A DNA stretch of 64,000 nucleotides from assembly GCF_003443735.1 (NCBI RefSeq), contig NZ_CP031969.1, positions 8,370,001 through 8,434,000 on the forward strand, read 5' to 3'. Shown here one piece after another: positions 33,647-42,861 of the stretch. Position 1 is the first letter of the stretch. Every line of letters starts with the position of its first letter. Under the pieces are notes generated by a model. That model saw nothing but the letters and a program-made list of their open reading frames with translations, was not told the origin of the DNA and made no database searches. A program made the translations under genes and the position numbers. The DNA comes from Streptomyces sp. CC0208. GTDB taxonomy: Bacteria > Actinomycetota > Actinomycetes > Streptomycetales > Streptomycetaceae.

Positions 33647-34525
33647 TCAGCTGTCCAGCAGCGCCATCAACGCCCGCGCCGCCGGACTGGTGGCCTGCGG
33701 GGGCGGCAGCAGGGCGACCGTCTCGTACACGGTCTCCCCGGTGCCCTTGACGGGCAGAGCCGTCAGCGACGGCCGCTTGTGCCGGAAGTGCTGCGGAACG
33801 ACCGCCACCCCGAGGTTCTCGTCCACCAGGTCGAGAAGGCTGTGCACGTCGTTCACCTCCAGGGCGACCGACCGGCGCACGCCCGCCTCGGCGAAGACGG
33901 TGTCGGTGGTGCGGCGCGGCCCCCAGTCCGGGTGGAAGTCGACGAAGACCTCACCGCCCAGGTCCTCCGGGGTCACGGCCACGCCGGCCGCCGCGAGCGG
34001 ATGACTCGGATGGCACAGCACGGTCATCGGCTCGCTGGTCAGCGGTACGGCCCGCAGCTGGTCGCTCTCCTCCCGCGTCCCCCGCACGGCGAACGCCAGG
34101 TCCAGCCGCCCGGCGGCGACCTCCTCGGCCAGTGCGCCCGAGCCCGCCTGCCGCAGAGAGATCTCCACGTCCGGGTGCTGGCGCCGGAACGCGGCCAGCA
34201 GCCCCGCCACATGCACCCCGGCGATGCACTGCTCGGAGCCCAGCGCGAGCATCCCGCGCAGCACTCCCTGCACCGCGGCCACCGCCTCGTGGGCCGAACG
34301 CACCTGCGCGAGGATCCGCTCGGCCTCCCCGAGCAGGGCCCGCCCGGCCGGGGTGAGCGTCACCCGGCGGGTGGTCCGCACGAACAGCGGGGTCTGCAGC
34401 TCCCGCTCCAGCGCCCGGATCGACGCGGACAGCCCGGACTGGGACACCAGGAGCCGTTCGGCGGCCCGGGTGAAGTGCTGGTCCTCGGCTACTGCCACGA
34501 AGTGCTGGAGATGGCGCAGTTCCAT
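33647..34525 (-). CDS. LysR-family transcriptional regulator
   Basis: The product has 292 residues. MELRHLQHFVAVAEDQHFTRAAERLLVSQSGLSASIRALE gives, in its core FTRAAERLLVSQSGLSASI, the winged-helix DNA-binding motif. The effector-binding domain contains LALGSEQCIAGVHV and FVDFHPDWGPRR. It is divergent from an aldo/keto reductase gene, with an inverted repeat between the two, and upstream of the carotenoid oxygenase gene on the same strand. The effector is unknown. Confidence 0.9.
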   Translation of the reverse strand: MELRHLQHFVAVAEDQHFTRAAERLLVSQSGLSASIRALERELQTPLFVRTTRRVTLTPAGRALLGEAERILAQVRSAHEAVAAVQGVLRGMLALGSEQCIAGVHVAGLLAAFRRQHPDVEISLRQAGSGALAEEVAAGRLDLAFAVRGTREESDQLRAVPLTSEPMTVLCHPSHPLAAAGVAVTPEDLGGEVFVDFHPDWGPRRTTDTVFAEAGVRRSVALEVNDVHSLLDLVDENLGVAVVPQHFRHKRPSLTALPVKGTGETVYETVALLPPPQATSPAARALMALLDS

Positions 34526-34538
34526 GATTGAGAAGCCT

Positions 34539-34559
34539 ATCCGCTGAATTCCATCGGAT
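34539..34559. promoter_or_regulatory. ATCCG-N11-CGGAT inverted repeat, candidate LysR box
   Basis: ATCCG at 34539-34543 and CGGAT at 34555-34559 flank 11 bases centred on GAATTC. This is the T-N11-A layout of LysR boxes. It begins 14 bases upstream of the LysR start codon, which favours autoregulation and control of the divergent reductase. Confidence 0.6.
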
Positions 34560-34649
34560 TCTTCTGTTGGACCGATGCCCCCAGGTCGCGAAAGAGTGGA
34601 CTTGGATTCACGACTTTGGTTCCACCGTGCCAACCCCTCTGGAGTCGCG

Positions 34650-35645
<996 letters not shown>

Positions 35646-35677
35646 CCGACGCGGCCCTCACAGCCGCGGGCAGTCGA

Positions 35678-35718
35678 ACGGACCGGGCGCCGGCCTCAGA
35701 GGCCGGCGCCCGGTCCGT
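35678..35718 (+). terminator. Strong terminator hairpin after the aldo/keto reductase
   Basis: An 18-bp perfect stem (35678-35695 with 35701-35718) closes a five-base loop TCAGA. The core is GACCGGGCGCCGGCC. It lies 33 bases after the stop codon and before the convergent DUF1905 gene. Confidence 0.85.
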
Positions 35719-35759
35719 CTCGGTTCGGCGCGAAGGTGATCACGGGAGGTGAAGCCCGC

Positions 35760-36044
35760 TCAGCCGGTCCGCTCCTCGATGCGCACGGTCACCGTGTCGC
35801 CCGCGTCCTTGCCGATGGCCTTCCGCACCTCGGCCTTGACGGGCAGCATGTGGGTGCCGTCCCCGAGGGCCATGAAGGAGCTCTGGAAAGGGTGGCCGTC
35901 GATCGTGCCGCGGACCTTGACGAGACCCCGGGTGCCGAAGAACTCCACCGAGGCGGGCCAGCGGACACAGGTCCAGCCACCCTTCCCCGGGTTCCTGCTG
36001 AGGACGGCGGTGAATTCCGCGTCCACCTTTCCGGGCGTGGCCAT
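35760..36044 (-). CDS. DUF1905 domain-containing protein
   Basis: The product has 94 residues. WTCVRWPASVEFFGTRGLVKVRGTIDGHPFQSS contains the DUF1905 core in its FFGTRGLVKVRGTIDG segment, and HMLPVKAEVRKAIGKDAGDTVTV closes the small beta-barrel. The function is unknown. ATG at 36044 follows GGGAGAAC. It is downstream of the SnoaL-like gene on the same strand with a 72-base gap. Confidence 0.9.
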   Translation of the reverse strand: MATPGKVDAEFTAVLSRNPGKGGWTCVRWPASVEFFGTRGLVKVRGTIDGHPFQSSFMALGDGTHMLPVKAEVRKAIGKDAGDTVTVRIEERTG

Positions 36045-36116
36045 GATGTTCTCCCTCGCTGACGGCTTCCTCTTCAAGAGACCGCCGGCGAGGGGAAAAC
36101 TCATCGTGGCCCTCCC

Positions 36117-36497
36117 TCACGCCCCCGCGGGCACCCGGTCCAGGAAGCCGTGCACCGTCCTGATCCTGCCGTCCTCGTCGAGCGTGATCACGTCGGATCC
36201 GGCGACGGGGGCCGATCCGTCCTCGCCCACGAGCTCCCAGGAGAAGCGCGCGGTGTCGTGATGCCCGTCGACGGGGCCGCTGATCCGGAAGGTGAAACCG
36301 GGGAACTGCTCGTGGGCCGCCGCGATCACCGCGGTGATCCCGTCGTGGCCCACCACGTCGGCGAGAGGGTCGGTGTACCCGCCGTCCGCCGCCCAGGCGG
36401 CTGCCACGGCCTTGGCGCGGGCCTCCGGCTCACGCGTGTTCCAGGCTTCGAAGTAGCGGGCGACGGCACTCTCGTAGCGGTCGGTGTTCGCGGACAT
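36117..36497 (-). CDS. SnoaL-like / NTF2-fold protein
   Basis: The product has 126 residues. YFEAWNTREPEARAKAVAAAWAADGGYTDPLADVVG and FTFRISGPVDGHHDTARFSWEL, in their YTDPLADVVGHDGI and ARFSWEL pieces, show a single cone-shaped NTF2 domain. Such proteins act as small-molecule isomerases, cyclases or binding proteins. No catalytic residue can be assigned. ATG at 36497 has GGAGG about 11 bases upstream. Likely in one transcript with DUF1905. Confidence 0.85.
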   Translation of the reverse strand: MSANTDRYESAVARYFEAWNTREPEARAKAVAAAWAADGGYTDPLADVVGHDGITAVIAAAHEQFPGFTFRISGPVDGHHDTARFSWELVGEDGSAPVAGSDVITLDEDGRIRTVHGFLDRVPAGA

Positions 36498-36829
36498 GGG
36501 AAATCAGCCTCCATCGAGGTCGTCTGTGCTGGTGGGACCTGGTGAGACAACCTTGCCCGCGGCGCCGGGAACCGTCGATTACTTCCCGGGTCATGGCGTT
36601 TGACCGTGTACCCGTCAGGTTTCGGCCAGGAGGTGGGGCGAATATGCCAGGAGACTGGCCAAAAAGACGTGGTGACAGTGTTTCAGTAGTGAACATACTC
36701 GACTGACAGGACCTTCACATCGAGCGAAGTGCCCGTCACGCACAGCAGCAAAGACACGCGTACCGCACGAGAAGCGCACGGAAAGCGAGGCCCTGCAGGC
36801 AGGCGAACGAGCAAGCGGGGGAGTGGATC
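36498..36829 (+). promoter_or_regulatory. 332-base interval with a promoter-like pair
   Basis: GTGACA at 36672-36677 and CATACT at 36694-36699 are 16 bases apart, in an A/T-rich patch. They could drive the small gene starting at 36830, giving a leader of about 125 bases. Another possible signal is GGGTAC on the minus strand (36608-36613), but it lacks a matching -35 box. No gene is visible here. Confidence 0.4.
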
Positions 36830-37240
36830 GTGCACGACGAATTCCTGTGCCACGTCACGGGTTACGGCATCTGCGACGGACGGCGCATCGGCGTACCCCT
36901 CGGTACCTACCGCGCGCCCACTCTCGCCCTCGCCCTGTGGTGGCTGCGCGACCGGGCCTCGTGGATCGCCGACCGATTAGACCCCCAGCCCGAGGCCCCG
37001 TACTTCCCGGTGGGCGCCCTCGCCCCCGTCGCCGCCACCGTGCTGGACGTGCCCGCCGTGATGCGGGCCTGGTGCGCCGACCTGTACCAACAGGATCTGG
37101 TCGCCGACGAGTTGGCCGCCGGCCGGCTGGTCCGGATCGCCGCGAGCGACGACACCACGGAGTACGAACTGCTCGCCGAGTCCGTGGACGCCGTGAGAAT
37201 GCACCGGATGGCCTCGGCGCTCTTCACCCCCGTGGCGTGA
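36830..37240 (+). CDS. Hypothetical protein (136 aa)
   Basis: I do not recognise this family. The product begins HDEFLCHVTGYGICDG and contains GVPLGTYRAPTLALALWWLRDRASW, whose middle TLALALWWLRDRASW looks like an amphipathic helix, then a longer helical part with YQQDLVADELAAGRLV. There is no signal peptide or clear membrane segment. GTG at 36830 follows GGGGGAG. The coding pattern is convincing. It lies 87 bases upstream of the FHA-ABC gene on the same strand, so it may belong to that cluster. Confidence 0.65.
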   Translation: MHDEFLCHVTGYGICDGRRIGVPLGTYRAPTLALALWWLRDRASWIADRLDPQPEAPYFPVGALAPVAATVLDVPAVMRAWCADLYQQDLVADELAAGRLVRIAASDDTTEYELLAESVDAVRMHRMASALFTPVA

Positions 37241-37327
37241 GCCGCCCCCGCCCCCGCGCTCCGCACCCGTGCCGCCGCCGATCCGCGCCACCAGGCGGCC
37301 AAAGGGGTGAATCGGTAGAATTCTGGC

Positions 37328-39661
37328 ATGGCGGACCGGTCGATCGCACCGACGGCGCCCGAGCTCGTCCTGGAGACCGACACCGGCTCCACGGTGATGA
37401 GTCCGGGCCACGACTACCACGTCGGGCGCGACCCGCTGAGCGACATCGTCATCGACGATGCCCGGGTCTCGTGGCACCACGCGGTACTGCGACCCGAGGC
37501 CGACCATTGGACCCTCGAGGACGAGAACAGCACCAACGGCACCTATGCCGACGGCCGCCGCGTCCACGAGTGGGACGTCGGCCCCGGCAGCGTCATCCGC
37601 TTCGGCAGCCCCTCCGACGGCCCCTGCGCGGTCCTGCTGGGCATCCCCACCCCCGAGCGCCCCTCGGCGGTCTCGATGCCCGGTCTCACGGGCACCTTCC
37701 GCCGGCCCACGGCGGTACGCCCACTGCCCACCCGCACGGTCCGGATCGGCCGCGCCGACGACAACGACCTCGTCATCGACGACCTGGTCGTCTCCCGCCA
37801 CCACGCTGAGCTGCGCGCCCTGCCCGACGGCAGCTACGACATCGCCGACCTGGGCAGTCACAACGGCACCTACCTCAACGGCCGGCCCGTCACGAGCGCC
37901 CCCCTCGGCCCCGGTGACATCGTCGGCATCGGCCACTCGGCGTTCTGCCTGGTCGGCGACACGCTCCAGGAGTACGTCGACACCGGCGAGGTCTCCCTCG
38001 ACGTCCAGGACCTCACGGTCGCCGTCGACCGCGGCCGCAAGACCCTGCTCGACCACGTGTCCTTCCCGGTGGGGGAGAAGTGCCTGCTCGCGGTCGTCGG
38101 CCCGAGCGGCGCCGGCAAGTCCACGCTCCTGAACGCCCTCACCGGCCAGCGCCCCGCCGACCACGGCACGGTCCTGTACGACGGCCGCGACCTGTACCGC
38201 GACTACGCCGAGCTGCGCCAGCGCATCGGCCTGGTCCCGCAGGACGACATCCTGCACGCCCAGCTGACCGTCCGCAGCGCCCTGTCCTACGCCGCAGAGC
38301 TGCGCTTCCCACAGGACACCGCGAAGTCCGAACGCCGCGAACGGGTCGACGAGGTGATCCGCGAGCTCGGCCTGGAACAGCGCGCCCGGCAGCCCGTGCA
38401 CAGCCTGTCGGGCGGACAGCGCAAGCGGGTCAGCGTGGCCCTGGAACTGCTCACCAAACCGTCCCTGCTCTTCCTGGACGAACCGACCTCCGGCCTGGAC
38501 CCCGGCATGGACCGCTCCGTGATGCACATGCTGCGCGGCCTCGCCGACGACGGGCGCACGGTCATCGTGGTCACCCACAGCGTCCTGAGCCTCGACGTCT
38601 GCGACCGCCTCCTGGTCCTCGCGCCAGGCGGGAGGATCGCCTACTACGGTCCGCCCGAGGACGCTCTCGCCTACTTCGGCTTCACCCAGTGGCCCGAGGC
38701 CTTCGAGGCGTTCGAACGGGACCAGGACCGCGACTGGGCCGGCGACTTCCGCGGCTCGGCCTTCCAGCACCAGTACGTCACCGAGGCCACCGCACAGCCC
38801 CGGACGCCCCGCTCCGAACCGGTCATCATCGCGCCCCCGCCCAGGCCCCGCAGTCGTGGCGCCCAGCTCGGCACCCTGATCCGCCGCTACACCGCCGCCC
38901 TCGGCGCCGACCGCACCTTCCTCGCCATCATGATCGCCCTCCCCTTCGTCATGGGCGCCATGGCCCGGGCCCTCGCGGGCAGCCGACTCACCCGGGACAC
39001 CGCCATGAACGCCCTGCTCATCCTGTGCGTCGGAGGCGTCCTCACCGGCGCCGCGAACGCCGTGCGCGAGCTGGTGAAGGAGCGGGTCATCTACCAACGG
39101 GAGCGAGCCGTCGGCCTGTCCAGATCGGCGTACCTGATGTCCAAGGTCGTCGTCCTGGGCACGATCACCGTCGTACAGGCGGTGGTCCTGACCCTGGTCG
39201 CCCTCCTCGGCGTCGATCTCAACGCGCCCGGCGGCGAAGGCGTGCTGATGCCGCCCCTTGTGGAGATCACGCTCGCCGTCGCCCTGCTGGCGTTCACCGC
39301 GATGATGCTCGGCCTGCTCGTGTCCGCCTTGGTGCGCAAGGAGGAGGTGACGATGCCGCTGCTCGTGCTGCTGGCCATCGTCCAGGTCGTCTTCTGCGGC
39401 GCCCTGCTGAAGCTCGACGGCGTGCCCGGCCTGGAACAGCTGTCCTGGCTGGTGCCCTCGCGGTGGGCGCTCGGCGCGATGGCAGGGACCATCGGCCTCG
39501 CCCGGATCGTGCCCGGCGACCTCACCGGCGATCCGCTGTTCAAGCACTCGGCGGGCGTGTGGCTGCTGAACATCGGCATGCTGGTCGTCCTCTCGGTGTT
39601 CTTCGGATACCTCGTCTCCCGACTGCTGCGCCGCCACGAACCCGCCGTCATGCGGAAGTAG
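37328..39661 (+). CDS. FHA-FHA-ABC transporter (ATPase fused to ABC2 membrane domain), Rv1747-like
   Basis: The product has 777 residues. FHA domain 1 (about 25-95) shows HVGRDPLSD and NSTNGTYADG; FHA domain 2 (about 137-205) shows RIGRADDNDL, VSRHHAEL and SHNGTYLNG. The ABC ATPase has Walker A GPSGAGKST at 258, signature LSGGQRKRVS at 360 and Walker B LLFLDEPTSGLD at 380. An ABC2 permease with about six membrane helices follows residue 520. Mycobacterial Rv1747 has this plan and is controlled by kinase PknF through its FHA domains. A kinase gene follows here, so phospho-threonine control of export is likely. The cargo is unknown. Confidence 0.93.
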   Translation: MADRSIAPTAPELVLETDTGSTVMSPGHDYHVGRDPLSDIVIDDARVSWHHAVLRPEADHWTLEDENSTNGTYADGRRVHEWDVGPGSVIRFGSPSDGPCAVLLGIPTPERPSAVSMPGLTGTFRRPTAVRPLPTRTVRIGRADDNDLVIDDLVVSRHHAELRALPDGSYDIADLGSHNGTYLNGRPVTSAPLGPGDIVGIGHSAFCLVGDTLQEYVDTGEVSLDVQDLTVAVDRGRKTLLDHVSFPVGEKCLLAVVGPSGAGKSTLLNALTGQRPADHGTVLYDGRDLYRDYAELRQRIGLVPQDDILHAQLTVRSALSYAAELRFPQDTAKSERRERVDEVIRELGLEQRARQPVHSLSGGQRKRVSVALELLTKPSLLFLDEPTSGLDPGMDRSVMHMLRGLADDGRTVIVVTHSVLSLDVCDRLLVLAPGGRIAYYGPPEDALAYFGFTQWPEAFEAFERDQDRDWAGDFRGSAFQHQYVTEATAQPRTPRSEPVIIAPPPRPRSRGAQLGTLIRRYTAALGADRTFLAIMIALPFVMGAMARALAGSRLTRDTAMNALLILCVGGVLTGAANAVRELVKERVIYQRERAVGLSRSAYLMSKVVVLGTITVVQAVVLTLVALLGVDLNAPGGEGVLMPPLVEITLAVALLAFTAMMLGLLVSALVRKEEVTMPLLVLLAIVQVVFCGALLKLDGVPGLEQLSWLVPSRWALGAMAGTIGLARIVPGDLTGDPLFKHSAGVWLLNIGMLVVLSVFFGYLVSRLLRRHEPAVMRK

Positions 39662-39668
39662 GCCGCCG

Positions 39669-40214
39669 ATGACGACCCCTGGCTTCCGGCCCACCCATGT
39701 CGTCCCCGGGTACGGCATGCCCGCCTGGGAGGCCCCCGACCCCGCCCGCCCCACCGTCCCCCTCGACCCGCTCCTGCCCGTCCAGCTCGTCGAGCGGCGC
39801 GGCGACTGGGCGTACGTCCTGTGCGCCAACGGCTGGTCCGCCTGGGTCGACGGCCGCCACCTGGTCGCCGTACCGCAGGATCCCCCCGCCCCCGAAAGCC
39901 CGCTCACCCGCGCCGCCGACCCGCGCCCCCTGCTGGCCCGCGCCGACGAGACCCTCGCCCGCTACCGGGCCGCCGTCGAGGAGCTGGCCGGCGGGGGTCT
40001 CGACGGGGAGGCCTTCCGCGGCCGCACCCGGGGACTGCGGATCGGGGTGGTCGTCGACGGAGAGCACGTGTGGCTGTACGACGCCCAGCACGGACGCTGG
40101 GTCTACGCGGACGGGACCCGGCTCAGCACCTACGCCACCGACGAGGCACCCCGCGCGACCGCCGACAGCCCCGGGCACGCCCCCACCCAGGTGGTGACCC
40201 CCGATGGCTCGTGA
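39669..40214 (+). CDS. SH3-like domain protein between the FHA-ABC and kinase genes
   Basis: The product has 181 residues. The N-terminal part PVQLVERRGDWAYVLCANGWSAWVDG, seen in its VERRGDWAYVL and NGWSAWVDG pieces, resembles a bacterial SH3 domain. A second, tryptophan-rich stretch (VDGEHVWLYDAQHGRWVYADG) follows residue 115. There is no membrane segment. It starts seven bases after the ABC gene and overlaps the kinase by 11 bases. That tight coupling suggests an adaptor or substrate in the same system. The function is not known. Confidence 0.7.
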   Translation: MTTPGFRPTHVVPGYGMPAWEAPDPARPTVPLDPLLPVQLVERRGDWAYVLCANGWSAWVDGRHLVAVPQDPPAPESPLTRAADPRPLLARADETLARYRAAVEELAGGGLDGEAFRGRTRGLRIGVVVDGEHVWLYDAQHGRWVYADGTRLSTYATDEAPRATADSPGHAPTQVVTPDGS

Positions 40215-41181
40215 GACCAGCCTCTTCTCCGGCAGCCCCTCCGAACTGGTCGGCCGGCAGATCGCGAGCTACCGCATCGAGCAGGAGATCGGGCGAGGCG
40301 GCATGGCCGTCGTCTACCGGGCCCGGGACCTGCGCCTGGACCGCACGGTGGCGCTGAAGCTGCTGGCCCCGGAGCTCGCCCGCAACGACACCTTCCGCAA
40401 CCGCTTCAGTCACGAGTCCCGGGTGGCCGCGGCGCTCGACCACCCGCACATCGTCCCCGTCTTCGAGGCCGGCGAGACGGACGGCGTGCTGTACATCGCC
40501 ATGCGCTACGTCGCCGGCAGCGATCTGCGTCATCTCCTCGACCGCCAGGGGCCGTTGCCGCTCCCGACGGCGCTGCGGATCGCCGCCCAGGTCGCCTCCG
40601 CGCTCGACGCGGCCCACGAGCACGGCCTGGTCCACCGGGACGTGAAGCCCGGCAACATCCTGGTCTCCCGGGGCACCGACAGCGACCATCCGGAGCACGT
40701 CTACCTCACCGACTTCGGTCTCACTAAGAAGTCCCTGTCGCTGACCGGGTTCACGACGGTCGGCCAGTTCGTCGGCACCCTCGACTACGTGGCCCCGGAG
40801 CAGATCTCCGGCCGCCCGGTCGATGGCCGCTGCGACGTCTACGGCTTTGCGTGCGTGGTCTACGAGTCCCTCACGGGCCATCCGCCCTTCCGCCGCGACG
40901 ACGACATGGCCCTGCTGTGGGCCCACCAGTACGACGCGCCCCCGGCGTTGACGGAGTGCCGCCCCGAACTCCCCTCCGGGCTCGACGGCGTGTTCACCAA
41001 GGGCCTGGCCAAGAGTCCGGACGACCGCCACGACTCGTGTCTGGCCTTCGTCGCGGGCCTTCGCTCGGCCGCGACCGGCGGTCACGCGCCGACGGAGGTC
41101 GCCTTCGGGCCCGTAGCACCAGAGGAGACCAGGCCGAAGCTTCCGCCGCGGTGGGCCGAGCCGATGTTCCGAGGAGGTTAG
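40204..41181 (+). CDS. Soluble serine/threonine protein kinase
   Basis: The product has 325 residues. The glycine loop is IGRGGMAVVYRA near residue 30, the lysine sits in VALKLL, the catalytic loop is HRDVKPGN at 144 and the metal loop DFG at 170. TTVGQFVGTLDYVAPEQ is the activation and P+1 segment. It is a Hanks-type kinase of the PknB/PknF lineage but has no membrane helix or extracellular sensor; it ends soon after the kinase domain. The neighbouring FHA-ABC protein is the obvious substrate. Confidence 0.95.
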   Translation: MARETSLFSGSPSELVGRQIASYRIEQEIGRGGMAVVYRARDLRLDRTVALKLLAPELARNDTFRNRFSHESRVAAALDHPHIVPVFEAGETDGVLYIAMRYVAGSDLRHLLDRQGPLPLPTALRIAAQVASALDAAHEHGLVHRDVKPGNILVSRGTDSDHPEHVYLTDFGLTKKSLSLTGFTTVGQFVGTLDYVAPEQISGRPVDGRCDVYGFACVVYESLTGHPPFRRDDDMALLWAHQYDAPPALTECRPELPSGLDGVFTKGLAKSPDDRHDSCLAFVAGLRSAATGGHAPTEVAFGPVAPEETRPKLPPRWAEPMFRGG

Positions 41182-41413
41182 CGGCATCGTGCTGGGCCGC
41201 GGCGGCGCCCCTTCACCCGCTGCTGCCCAGGCCGCTCAGCGGCACCCGGCGAGCCAGTACCCTGCGGTGGCGGATGCGCCGGCCGCCTCCTTGCGGTCGA
41301 GCTCCCCGGCGTCCACTAGATGGCCGTCCACTCGGTGACGGCCAAGCGGTCTTCCAGAGCCGGCGCCATGCGGTGCCCTCTCCTCGGCTGAGCGCACCCT
41401 GTCACGCCCCGCG
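41182..41413. other. 232-base interval after the kinase gene
   Basis: This lies between convergent genes. I see no coding frame, strong hairpin or promoter. It is below the length at which an unrecognised gene would be expected. Confidence 0.4.
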
Positions 41414-42691
41414 TCACACGTCAGCCGGTGTGATCTCCCCTTGGCGCCGCACCGGCCGTGCCGACAGCGCGCCCAGGAAGCCGGTGACCAGGCCCCACAG
41501 CGCGCCGAGGCCCACCGCCGGCCAGAGTTCCGGCTCGAGGAACAGTTCGCCGCTCAGACCGCCGCCGAGGTCGCCGATGCCGAGGACCGACAGGCCGTAG
41601 TGGGCGGAGATCCGGCCCATGAGGCAGATCATCAGGACCGTCAGGGCGAGCGCGACCGCCAGGCGCACGGCGTGCTGCCAGGCGCGGACGTGGGCGGGGG
41701 AGCGGGCCGCCATCAGGAACGCGACCGAGAGCAGCAGGACCGCGTCGACGACGACCAGCCACCAGACCCGGCCGTCGTGCTCGGCGAGGGTGTGAAGATT
41801 GAGCGTGGCGGTGTCCTTGGAGCGCAGGACCTCGTCGAGGAGGTGCGGCATGGGCAGTCCGAAAGGGCCCTCCACCCGGCCGTTCCAGGTGGCGCCGAGA
41901 CCGATGGTCAGGGCGAGCCAGACCAGGTTCGGCAGGCCCAGCAGGATCACCGCGAGTGTCTCGGGCGCATGACCGCGGGTCACTGCGACCACCAGGGCGA
42001 CGAGGGTCCCGAGGGCGACGTACGCGAGGAGGAGCACGACCATGGCGTGCGCGGCGGGTCGCACCGACTCCTGGAGCGGCAGCAGTCGCCCCGGCAGGGG
42101 GGCCCGGCGCGAGACCAGCAGGGCCAGCACCAGGACGCCGGCCAGCCACAGCAGGCCGAACAGGACGGTCTGCGGCACGTCCGTGGTGAAGCCGACCTCG
42201 GGGGAGACGCCGAAGAGATCACCCAGGTCGCTCAGCGAGTCGTCGCCGAGGGAGAGCTTGAACGTCTGTCGGGCCGCGTAGGCCAGGGCGAGGAGCGCGA
42301 GCAGCCACAGGACGGCGATGCGGGCGGCCCATGCGGCCAGTTCCCGGCTGCCGGCGACGGCCCGGTGCCGCAGCGGCCGCAGGAAGCCCGCCCCGAGCAC
42401 CAGCGCACCGGTCAGCGTGACGGAGAGGGGGATCACCGTGAGCCCGGCCCTGCTGTCGGCGAGTCCTCCCGCACTGCCCGAAAGCTTGACCGTGCCGCCC
42501 ACGGCCGTGACGACACTCGCCGCCACGACCCGGGGGAAAGCCTGGTCCGGGAGGTCGACCGCGCCCGCCGCCCACAGCCCGAGCGCTGCCACCACCCCCA
42601 TGGCGACCAGCGCGACCAGGACCGTCGTCACGGCCTGGGGCCAGCCGTGGCGAGCGACGACTGCCTGGTCGGAGCGGGTGTGCGGGATCAC
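41414..42691 (-). CDS. Streptophobe-family integral membrane protein
   Basis: The product has 425 residues and roughly ten hydrophobic helices. Landmarks include VVTAVGGTVKLSGSAGGLADSRAGLTVIPLSVTLTGA, seen in its SGSAGGLADSRAGLTVIPLS part, and LPNLVWLALTIGLGATWNG. Members of this family occur in Streptomyces and relatives and have no assigned function. GTG at 42691 is the start. The gene is divergent from the DUF6777 gene and converges on the kinase cluster, suggesting a role in the same envelope system. Confidence 0.8.
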   Translation of the reverse strand: MIPHTRSDQAVVARHGWPQAVTTVLVALVAMGVVAALGLWAAGAVDLPDQAFPRVVAASVVTAVGGTVKLSGSAGGLADSRAGLTVIPLSVTLTGALVLGAGFLRPLRHRAVAGSRELAAWAARIAVLWLLALLALAYAARQTFKLSLGDDSLSDLGDLFGVSPEVGFTTDVPQTVLFGLLWLAGVLVLALLVSRRAPLPGRLLPLQESVRPAAHAMVVLLLAYVALGTLVALVVAVTRGHAPETLAVILLGLPNLVWLALTIGLGATWNGRVEGPFGLPMPHLLDEVLRSKDTATLNLHTLAEHDGRVWWLVVVDAVLLLSVAFLMAARSPAHVRAWQHAVRLAVALALTVLMICLMGRISAHYGLSVLGIGDLGGGLSGELFLEPELWPAVGLGALWGLVTGFLGALSARPVRRQGEITPADV

Positions 42692-42861
42692 CCTGCCACG
42701 CTAAGCAGCCCAGGGGCGGCGCGCCTGCCGGGAGGTCCGTCCGCGTCCGCTTGCGGGCGGCACCGGACCGGAGCAGACAATGGAATGTCGCGGAAGAATG
42801 CGGCTGAATCGGGGCAATCGGATCGCACGTCGCAGGAGTCCCGCGTCGGGAAGAAGAACTC

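Noticed and set aside
36608..36613. GGGTAC on the minus strand before the SnoaL-like gene as a SigB-type promoter
   Set aside because: No GNNT occurs 14-16 bases upstream.
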